The notes beneath the pieces were generated by a model. The model saw nothing but the letters and a program-made list of their open reading frames with translations, searched no databases and had not been told where the DNA came from. The position numbers were made by a program, and so were the translations under genes. Positions 1 to 5,400 of a DNA stretch of 5,656 nt are shown here, one piece after another. The stretch covers positions 1 through 5,656 of the forward strand of contig JBAZTO010000090.1 of NCBI GenBank assembly GCA_041661865.1, in the 5' to 3' direction. Every line of letters begins with the position of its first letter. Position 1 is the first letter of the stretch. This DNA comes from JBAZTO01 sp041661865. Its GTDB lineage: Bacteria; Planctomycetota; Phycisphaerae; SM23-33.

Positions 1-7
1 CGTCCAT
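1..7 (-). CDS. Start of a further downstream gene, cut by the window edge
   Basis: Only ATG GAC plus one base are visible. The start is inferred because the ATG overlaps the preceding TGA by one base and GGAGG (15-19) lies seven bases upstream, exactly as at the homologous junction at 249. Nothing can be said about the product. Confidence 0.45.
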
Positions 8-21
8 CACTCGGCCTCCGG
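3..21. repeat. 19-bp direct repeat, copy A (gene junction)
   Basis: This copy is identical to bases 245-263 and in the same orientation. On the minus strand it reads CCGGAGGCCGAGTGATGGA. It encodes the Pro-Glu-Ala-Glu-stop end of the 80-residue gene, contains the GGAGG ribosome site, and includes the overlapping ATG of the next gene. Confidence 0.95.
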
Positions 22-249
22 GGCGTCGACGAGAACGAACTTGGCGGGAGTGCGAAGGGCATGGAACAGGGCCTTGCGGCGGACGTCATCCAGCTCGTAA
101 GCCGCAACCAGGACGTTGGTTTGACGGGCGGAGTCCGTCCAGATCTTCTCGATCTCGGCCTCCTGGGCGAGCCGCTCGCGGACTACTATCCGGCGGAACC
201 AGATGGTGGAGAGTACAACACCGACAGCCACCCCCCATAGGAATTCCAT
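7..249 (-). CDS. Small membrane protein with one N-terminal transmembrane helix (80 aa)
   Basis: Residues 3-17 (FLWGVAVGVVLSTIW) form a single hydrophobic helix, immediately followed by FRRIVVRER. The rest is a charged, probably helical region (LAQEAEIEKIWTDSAR, then YELDDVRRKALFHAL) and a tail ending PEAE. By the positive-inside rule the basic residues after the helix place the C-terminal part in the cytoplasm. That argues against an inner-membrane spanin, whose soluble part is periplasmic, despite the nearby lipoprotein gene. No family is recognised. The frame stays open upstream to an ATG at 540, but the ATG at 249 is preferred: GGAGG (257-261) sits seven bases before it, it overlaps the previous TGA by one base, and the longer form would cover the whole preceding gene. 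The stop again overlaps an ATG (TGATG). Confidence 0.75.
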   Translation of the reverse strand: MEFLWGVAVGVVLSTIWFRRIVVRERLAQEAEIEKIWTDSARQTNVLVAAYELDDVRRKALFHALRTPAKFVLVDAPEAE

Positions 250-263
250 CACTCGGCCTCCGG
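245..263. repeat. 19-bp direct repeat, copy B (gene junction)
   Basis: This is the second exact copy of the 3-21 sequence. It lies at the equivalent position: the end of the 75-residue gene (again Pro-Glu-Ala-Glu-stop), its internal GGAGG, and the ATG of the 80-residue membrane protein. The bases just outside differ between copies, so the identity is confined to the functional junction. Confidence 0.95.
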
Positions 264-476
264 ATGCGGGACGGACTTGGTGGGTTGGTAGATGACTGGT
301 TGATTCGTTGCGCATGACACTGCGTGGCGTCTGGCAAAGTGCGCCGAAGAGAACCCAGAAGCCTCCTTCATGGCAGGGAAGATTCCAAGGCATAGGGAGG
401 ACACCGGGAACGCCATCCGGTAGCGCCAGCAGGTCCGAGAGTGGTCGGTGAACAGGTAGACGTGCGCGGGCTTCAT
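249..476 (-). CDS. Hypothetical small protein (75 aa)
   Basis: This protein is not recognised. It starts MKPAHVYLFTDHSRTCWRYR and ends SVPHPEAE. A modest hydrophobic stretch (MAFPVSSLCLGIFPAM, 21-36) is too short and Pro-interrupted to be a convincing membrane helix. The start is well supported: ATG at 476 has GGAGG (484-488) seven bases upstream and overlaps the lipoprotein stop by four bases as ATGA. The first 25-30 codons favour G or C at the third position, but the second half is more mixed. This weakens the case for the C-terminal half and leaves room for a frameshifted or decaying gene. Another frame over the same stretch is also open, so frame choice is not absolute. The stop is shared with the ATG of the next gene inside the 19-bp junction repeat. 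Confidence 0.6.
   Translation of the reverse strand: MKPAHVYLFTDHSRTCWRYRMAFPVSSLCLGIFPAMKEASGFSSAHFARRHAVSCATNQPVIYQPTKSVPHPEAE
257..261 (-). promoter_or_regulatory. Ribosome binding site deciding the start at 249
   Basis: GGAGG lies seven bases before the ATG, within the last codons of the preceding gene. It selects the 80-residue form over a longer in-frame extension. Confidence 0.7.
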
Positions 477-787
477 GGTCGATCCTCCTTTTGGGTGGTG
501 TCTGCGATGGCCGAGACGGTGAAGCGGATGTATTTGGCATTCAACATCAGGGAGTCCTTGGCGGCCCCCATCCGGGCCTGGAACTCGGCCAGCTCCATGC
601 AGATCTCGCTGGGGCCGATGGCGGTTGTGTCTGGATCCAATATGGCCCCAAAGCCGTAGGTAATCGTCATCACGCCATTGTCGCAAGGCTTGACCACCCA
701 CTCCGACTCGGTGATGGCCGGAAGGAATCGGCACCCTGCGAAGCAGAGCAGAGCCAGAGAAGCGAGCGCCATGCGTATCCTCTTCAC
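473..787 (-). CDS. Predicted small lipoprotein (104 aa)
   Basis: The N-terminus is a compact lipoprotein signal: basic MKRIRM, a hydrophobic stretch ALASLALLCFA, then a lipobox ending FAGC with Cys19 as the lipidation residue. Phe at -3 is less usual than Leu, Val or Ile. The mature part is about 86 residues, with Cys36 and Cys63 as further cysteines, a beta-like segment (GVMTITYGFGAIL) and a helix (ICMELAEFQARMGAAKDSLML). It should be exported and anchored to a membrane. Phage-encoded lipoproteins include outer-membrane spanins and superinfection-exclusion proteins, but nothing here settles the role; the Pro-rich composition of many Rz1-type spanins is absent. The start is GTG at 787, favoured because GGAGG (793-797) lies five bases upstream. 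An ATG at residue 6 would still leave a lipobox but shorten the basic region. It overlaps the neighbours on both sides by three to four bases. Confidence 0.82.
   Translation of the reverse strand: MKRIRMALASLALLCFAGCRFLPAITESEWVVKPCDNGVMTITYGFGAILDPDTTAIGPSEICMELAEFQARMGAAKDSLMLNAKYIRFTVSAIADTTQKEDRP
484..488 (-). promoter_or_regulatory. Ribosome binding site for the start at 476
   Basis: GGAGG in the context AAAAGGAGGAT lies seven bases before ATG 476, inside the end of the lipoprotein gene. It is the best evidence that the small downstream ORF is translated. Confidence 0.7.
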
Positions 788-1623
788 GATAGCCTCCAGA
801 CTTTCTTGTCGTAGCCCACCACACTGATCCGGCTCGGCCTGACCAGGTTCCGCTTCAGCAGCTCGACGCGGCGAGCCTCGGTGGCTACGTAGTGGTAGAC
901 GTGGACCTTTCGGCTCCGTTCGAGCCGATGGAGGATCACCTCGGAGCGGGCCCGCGTGCCGCCCATGATGACCCTGATGTCGGTGATGTGGATGCCCTGG
1001 GGGTTGCGCCTCAGAATGGCCATCATGCGCTCATCCGGTGGTAGGGCCTTCAGCCGGCGGAGCCAGGCCATCCAGTTGAGCGCACGGTCAGCCGCCGTCA
1101 CCGCCGGCTTGACCGGTTCCTGGGGTTCCGGCGGCAAGGCCACCGCCTCTTGCTCGTCCAGCTCACGGCAGGCCGCCTCGCGGAATGCCCTGGCGACCGT
1201 CCTGGGCCGATAGGCGTAGCTCGTTGCTCCAGCGATCCTCATGTCAAACAACCTCCTTCTGCCAAAGGCTGGAGTGTGCAGCACAGTGATGTGCAGCTCC
1301 CCGGCGCTGTATTCCTGGCGGATCGACCATTCCGACTTCTGCTTGTTAGTCTTGGCGCCCGCCAGCCGGTACACCAGCTTCCGAATGCGCTTCCGCCGAT
1401 GGCATTCCACGAGAAACCCCCGACAGTAGCACGTCATGCACACCCCGCGCGCATGACGCAGTCCCGAGCACCCTGGGGTGGAGCAGGTTCGATCCGCCTT
1501 CCCGTGCTCGGTATCCGGCTTCAGTCGGCCATGGCGATACCACTGGCGAAGATGCTTCCAGCAGTAGCTCCTGGCCTGCTCTGGAAGGCCACACCCGGGC
1601 GCCGTGCAGATCCCCTTGGACAT
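784..1623 (-). CDS. Two-zinc-module, winged-helix-like DNA-binding protein (279 aa)
   Basis: The N-terminus holds two Cys modules in tandem: C6-x4-C11-x9-C21-x2-H24 and C47-x4-C52-x9-C62-x2-C65, each built on a C-x2-PGC core and followed by basic residues. Similar modules begin many phage HNH and DNA-binding proteins, but no His-Asn-His nuclease motif is visible here. The middle (about 95-160) looks like a small beta-rich domain then a helix (RTVARAFREAACRELDEQ), followed by a Pro-rich linker (163-175). Residues about 195-250 resemble a winged helix: DERMMAILRR, then HITDIRVIMGG, then a putative recognition helix (RARSEVILHRLERSRKV) and a wing (VHVYHYV). A role as a sequence-specific DNA-binding protein, perhaps a regulator, is inferred. 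The ATG at 1623 overlaps the previous stop by one base, with GAGG eight bases upstream. Its TGA overlaps the next GTG start by three bases. Confidence 0.85.
   Translation of the reverse strand: MSKGICTAPGCGLPEQARSYCWKHLRQWYRHGRLKPDTEHGKADRTCSTPGCSGLRHARGVCMTCYCRGFLVECHRRKRIRKLVYRLAGAKTNKQKSEWSIRQEYSAGELHITVLHTPAFGRRRLFDMRIAGATSYAYRPRTVARAFREAACRELDEQEAVALPPEPQEPVKPAVTAADRALNWMAWLRRLKALPPDERMMAILRRNPQGIHITDIRVIMGGTRARSEVILHRLERSRKVHVYHYVATEARRVELLKRNLVRPSRISVVGYDKKVWRLS
793..797 (-). promoter_or_regulatory. Ribosome binding site deciding a GTG start (787)
   Basis: GGAGG sits five bases upstream of GTG at 787. It supports the GTG start of the lipoprotein over the ATG five codons further in. 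Confidence 0.7.
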
Positions 1624-1808
1624 CAGTTCCGCCTCAGCGCCTTCGCTACCTGCAGGCGGCCGAACTCCCAGAGCTGCCGCTGGGCCTCGAACAACGGGAT
1701 CGGCTCAGGCCAGGCGCAGACCAGCCGCCGGCCGACCAGGCGGATCGGCTGGGGGACCAGCTTCACGACGGGCGCCTGAGGCGCCTCAGGCTTCGTCGTT
1801 GACTGCAT
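1623..1808 (-). CDS. Hypothetical small protein (61 aa)
   Basis: This small protein is not recognised. It starts MQSTTKPEAPQAPVVKLVPQ and ends with a basic segment (RLQVAKALRRN). The first 20 residues are Pro-rich. The rest contains two short hydrophobic patches and a likely helix (LFEAQRQLWEFGRLQVAKAL). The frame also has a TTG nine codons upstream, at 1835. The ATG at 1808 is chosen because GGAGG (1815-1819) sits six bases before it, while the TTG has no comparable site. The start lies inside the end of the 153-residue gene (23-base overlap), and its TGA shares one base with the ATG of the next gene (TGATG). Such overlaps support a genuine coupled gene despite its small size. Confidence 0.72.
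   Translation of the reverse strand: MQSTTKPEAPQAPVVKLVPQPIRLVGRRLVCAWPEPIPLFEAQRQLWEFGRLQVAKALRRN
1775..1790. repeat. Perfect 16-bp palindrome at a gene overlap
   Basis: CCTGAGGCGCCTCAGG equals its own reverse complement. It spans the TGA stop (1786-1788) of the 153-residue gene and codons 7-12 of the 61-residue gene (Pro, Glu, Ala, Pro, Gln, Ala region). There is no following T-run, so it is not a typical intrinsic terminator. It could be a dimeric protein-binding site or a coding coincidence. Confidence 0.6.
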
Positions 1809-2247
1809 CGGCCACCTCCCGGTTGTACTGGTCAACCAGGGCGTCGATGGCGGCCTGCCAGCCCTCGATGGTCACCCTGCTCCGGAACTCGTAGCAGCGC
1901 ATCCAGGTGATGGCCTCACGCTCACGCGCCACCCGTATCGCCTCGGCGCCAGGCTCATGGACCAGCGTGAAGGGACCGCTCCCCTGACGGATCAACGCCC
2001 GAATGGCCACGCCCCACGGGCCATCGGGCTTCCCCAGGTCGTTGTAGGGGTCCCGGCGGTTGCGGGCGATGATCCGCACGCTCCCTGGCTCTCCGGCCGT
2101 GCCGGCGAGCTGATGGGCTGCCGGGCCGCCATCGCGGAGATCCATCTCGGCGTCGTAGAACCTGGCGATCGAGGTAGCGATCGCTTCGACCTGCTCTACC
2201 GTCGGAGAGATCGGCGTGGCCTTGGGGGTATGGTTAGTGTCGGGCAT
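1786..2247 (-). CDS. Hypothetical protein (153 aa)
   Basis: This protein is not recognised. The ATG at 2247 has a near-perfect Shine-Dalgarno (AGGAGGTGA) six bases upstream, one of the best in the window. The N-terminus (about residues 1-15) is Pro/Thr-rich and probably flexible. A helix follows (TVEQVEAIATSIARFYDAEMDL, roughly 16-37). The middle section is rich in Gly, Pro and Arg (GSVRIIARNRRDPYNDLGKPDGPWG). The C-terminal 45 residues look helical and contain Trp-rich stretches (AITWMRCYEF, IEGWQAAIDALVDQYNREV). No signal peptide, membrane helix or catalytic motif is visible, so it is probably a soluble cytoplasmic protein. Codons favour G or C at the third position, supporting real coding. 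It overlaps the zinc-ribbon gene by 14 bases and the following gene by 23 bases. Confidence 0.85.
   Translation of the reverse strand: MPDTNHTPKATPISPTVEQVEAIATSIARFYDAEMDLRDGGPAAHQLAGTAGEPGSVRIIARNRRDPYNDLGKPDGPWGVAIRALIRQGSGPFTLVHEPGAEAIRVAREREAITWMRCYEFRSRVTIEGWQAAIDALVDQYNREVADAVNDEA
1815..1819 (-). promoter_or_regulatory. Ribosome binding site deciding the start at 1808
   Basis: GGAGG sits six bases upstream of ATG 1808, within the end of the 153-residue gene. It selects this ATG over the in-frame TTG at 1835. Confidence 0.7.
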
Positions 2248-2461
2248 CGATCACCTCCTGGGCCTTGGCCGCCAGCGGCGTCAGATCGTTCCCTTGCTTG
2301 CCGCACTTGGGGCAGTGGAAGGCCGCCGACGTCAGGTCCGCCCACATGCCCGGGGACCGACACCACGGACAGATGCAGATCGCCTTCTCGTTGTCGCTCT
2401 CGTCCATGGTGAGCAGCAGCTGGGCGTCCTTCAACTTGGTCAACACCGCTTCGTCTCTCAT
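2234..2461 (-). CDS. Small zinc-ribbon protein (75 aa), unknown role
   Basis: This is a 75-residue protein starting MRDEAVLTKLKDAQLLLTM. The second half carries two knuckles, CPWC (C31, C34) and CPKC (C50, C53), separated by 15 residues, a standard zinc-ribbon layout. An extra C29 precedes the first knuckle. Zinc ribbons of this size typically bind nucleic acid or act as adaptor domains, but no specific family is recognised. The ATG at 2461 is preferred over longer in-frame starts because AAGGAGA lies five bases upstream of it, and because a longer version would run into the end of terL. The gene begins 20 bases after the terL stop and its TAA overlaps the next gene by 14 bases, so it is probably co-translated with both neighbours. 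The real gene is likely; the function is unknown. Confidence 0.85.
   Translation of the reverse strand: MRDEAVLTKLKDAQLLLTMDESDNEKAICICPWCRSPGMWADLTSAAFHCPKCGKQGNDLTPLAAKAQEVIDARH
2251..2259 (-). promoter_or_regulatory. Near-perfect Shine-Dalgarno for the gene starting at 2247
   Basis: AGGAGGTGA matches the 16S anti-Shine-Dalgarno over its full nine bases, with GGAGG six bases from the ATG. It lies inside the end of the zinc-ribbon gene and predicts strong translation of the 153-residue protein. Confidence 0.75.
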
Positions 2462-2481
2462 CTGGCTCTCCTTGGTTACGA

Positions 2482-5400
2482 CTACTCGGGCTTGCCGTAC
2501 GCCTCGTCGTAGTCCTTCATGCAGTTCAACACGAACACACCCCGGGGATCCTGGGTGCGCGAGTAGGACAACAGGTAGTTGACGACCATCTGGCGAGCGC
2601 TCGCCCACTCGTCGGCATTGCAGACCAGCTTGCCCTTGGTTTCGAGCTGCTTCCGCCACTCCTCAATGCGATCGATCGGAACGCCAACAAACTCCGGGGT
2701 GGCCACTTCCGCTGACTCGTAGGTGTTGGACTCAGCCTCGAAGTGACCATCCTCGTCGATCGGCAGCGCCTTGGTAATCGCCCACACCAGGGCGTCCATG
2801 CGGTCCCACAGCAGGTCGTCGCTGGAGGGGTCATAGGGAGTACACATCTGGTCTTCCAGCATGTCCAGGTAGCCCACATGATGCACCAGGCCGCGCTCGT
2901 AGAGCGAGACGATCGGCTCGGCCCGGGTGTACTTGCCCCGCTTGGCCCAGACGGTGTCAACCGGGGCCAATGGCCGCAGCCCTAGGATGTTGCTCTTTAC
3001 CAGCGCGCCACCGTTGTTGCGCTCAGCCACGATCACCGACGCGCGCCAGGTGTCGAACTGCTTCAGGGCCGCCTCGGCCCACTCGTTGGGGGTGTAGCGC
3101 CCTGACACATCGCGGAGCACATAGGCGTGCCCTTCACATACCCCCACAGTGACGATGCCGGTCTCGGCCAGGTCGTTGTCCTCGGCGGTTGCCGGGTCAA
3201 TGCCGACCACCACCACCCGCATGTCCTCGGGGGCCCGTTCGACCCGATACTGGGAGATCAGGTCGGTGGTCCACAGGGACCCGCGCTTGATCCGGCGGTC
3301 CTGCTGATACTCCCGCTTGAACGCCTCGATGGTGATGTCCTGGGCGATCTGCTCGCAGGTTTCCAAACTCAGACCTTTCCAGATCGCCTTGCCGCCCGTG
3401 AAGAACACCTGGGTGCGGCGCTGGCCGTCCAGGTCCACCTCGCGGGTCTCGTAGGTCAGCCCCTTGATGGCCTCGTAGGGCCCACTGAGGATCTTGTTGC
3501 TGAGCATCTTCAGCTTGTCGTCGACCAGCTGGGCCATGACGGAGTCGCTGTGAACCAGGTTTTGGACGAACAGGATGGCAGTGGTGTCGCGGTTGCCGGC
3601 CGGGATCACGTCGTCGGTCAGCTTCTCGATCTTCTTGGCCGTGATCCTGGGACTGTCGTGGCGGGCATCGATGTCGTCGATGATGATCAGGTCGGGTCGG
3701 TGGTCTTCCAGGCGGGCACCACGGACGGCCTTGTCGAGGCCAATAGCATCAACCGTGAACCCGCCGAGGGTGCGGACGCGGTTGACGCGCCACCCCTTGG
3801 ATTGGTTGAACTTGCTCAGCAGGCGCTGAGCGTGCTCGGGGTAGCGGCGCTCAATCGAGGGGTCTTCCAGGAGGGCGGCGATGTTGGCTACATGGTCATC
3901 GGCCCGATCCTGAACACTGCAGCAATAGATGCAGTAGAAGCGCTTGCCGGTGATCCCCAGGCGGACCGCCGCCACCTCGGCGTGGGCACTGTTGTGCGTT
4001 GGCACCATCTGCTCACCAGCCAAGAACATTCCCGCCGGAGATGCCACGGAAATACACTGGACCGGATGATCTTCAGCGCGCCGCACATCCACTACATGGT
4101 GCAGCTTCCCAGTCCATCGGTTAGCCTTCTCCGCCCTTCGGATAACCCTATCGGCCTTCCGGGGCAGCGAGAAGACCTCCGGCCCGATTCCCGTCAACGC
4201 TACCCGCCACTTAGGTCCACAATCTCTGCCGTTTAAGGTGGCACGACCTTCTCCTATTGTTGCCCGGTATCCCAGGGTGCGGGCCAACTCCACACACCCC
4301 AACGCAAGCGGGTGACATGTCGATGTGAACTCGGCCGCAACACTGTCATCACTTGCGAATCCATCAGTATCCAGCAACCCCTGCAGCAACTGCAGCCGTT
4401 GATCGCACCCAGCCCGCAGGTAGGACAGCGGAATGTGCTTGTTGTTGAGAAGTCCCGCGCGAGCGAATTGACCGCGCAGCCCGATCAGCCGAACCGAAAC
4501 CACACCGTTGGGTTGCTCGTGGACGCGCAGCTCAGGACAGTACCGAGACAGCTGGAGGATCATGGCGTCGCGGTCCTGCGCTCCAACTGTGATGGTGTTA
4601 GAGGCCGAGTTTCCATCACCCAACCACGCCCCCAGGAGATAGGGATGCACGGGAAGGTCTACAGCGGTCACCTGCAGGGGGCGCGTTACTGGGATGGACC
4701 ACTCGTGCTCAACAGACGAACCGTGGGCCATACATGTGATGGCGAGCCTCTGTGATGCCAGCTCCGCCGTGGTCATCATTCTTGCACCATACAGACTGGC
4801 GCCACGCGCGCGCCTTGCGCGAACAGGCGAACCATCTACATCTACACCACGCCGCAGCCTTTCCTTGTGCGCTGAGCAAAAGATCCCACTGCGCACCCCA
4901 GCCCCACACCCAGGGACCACGCAGATTCCCTTGTGGCGCGGCCCCCAGAAGTCCGTCGCCCAATCCACCGTCTCCAGGCATGGGAGATTTCTCCTGGAGC
5001 TTCGATTGAGAAGCATCCAGCGATGGTCATCAGAGGCGACAATGGACGATTGGTCGGCGAACATCACGCGCCTCGCTGCCCGCACTTCAACCCCACTTGC
5101 CCATGTTACGCGCGTCGGCATTCCCAGGTGATCGAAAACTAAATCACCTGGACTTAGATCGCCCATAGTAGTCCACCCGGAAGGCGTAGGTATGGGCGTA
5201 TCAACCGCCAGGGCTTTCCCCCCATCCCTCGGCCACACTCCAACGAAGGGGCGGGGCCGGCGATCGCCAATCCCCCAAACCCAGGCCCACAGGTCCCGAT
5301 GGAACGGTGCGAACTCGACCGTCCCGTCGTCAAGGGTGAAGCGCGAGGGGTACATGTCGAGCAGCCACTCGGCCCACGGCTCGTCCTGGTAGCGATCCAT

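Noticed and set aside
250..540. N-terminal extension of the 80-residue membrane protein to an ATG at 540
   Set aside because: It would cover the entire 75-residue gene and part of the lipoprotein gene. The ATG at 249 has a well-spaced GGAGG and a stop/start overlap.
7..787. Inner/outer-membrane spanin pair formed by the 80-residue membrane protein and the lipoprotein
   Set aside because: Basic residues follow the membrane helix of the small protein, predicting a cytoplasmic tail. The lipoprotein is not Pro-rich, and an unrelated gene separates the two.
1150..1779. 209-codon open frame on the plus strand
   Set aside because: It is antisense to the zinc/winged-helix gene and the 61-residue gene, with low-complexity Arg/Pro/Ser-rich translation and no motif support.
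1775..1790. Intrinsic transcription terminator
   Set aside because: The palindrome has no T-run after it on the coding strand and lies inside two overlapping genes.
1957..2412. 151-codon open frame on the plus strand
   Set aside because: It is antisense to two minus-strand genes with strong ribosome sites. Its translation is Arg/Pro/Ser-rich without a domain.
3127..4236. 369-codon open frame on the plus strand
   Set aside because: It lies antisense to terL, has a composition typical of a GC-rich shadow frame (Val/Leu/Gly/Asp runs), shows no recognisable domain and crosses the intein junction, whereas the minus-strand frame carries clear TerL motifs.
4312..5131. Overlapping plus-strand open frames across the intein
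   Set aside because: The minus strand here encodes intact splicing and LAGLIDADG motifs, so the plus-strand frames are incidental.
5212..5214. Class 1 intein, or degraded intein missing its first nucleophile
   Set aside because: Ala at position 1 is not decay here, because the compensating block B Trp, block F Cys and block G Thr of class 3 inteins are all present.
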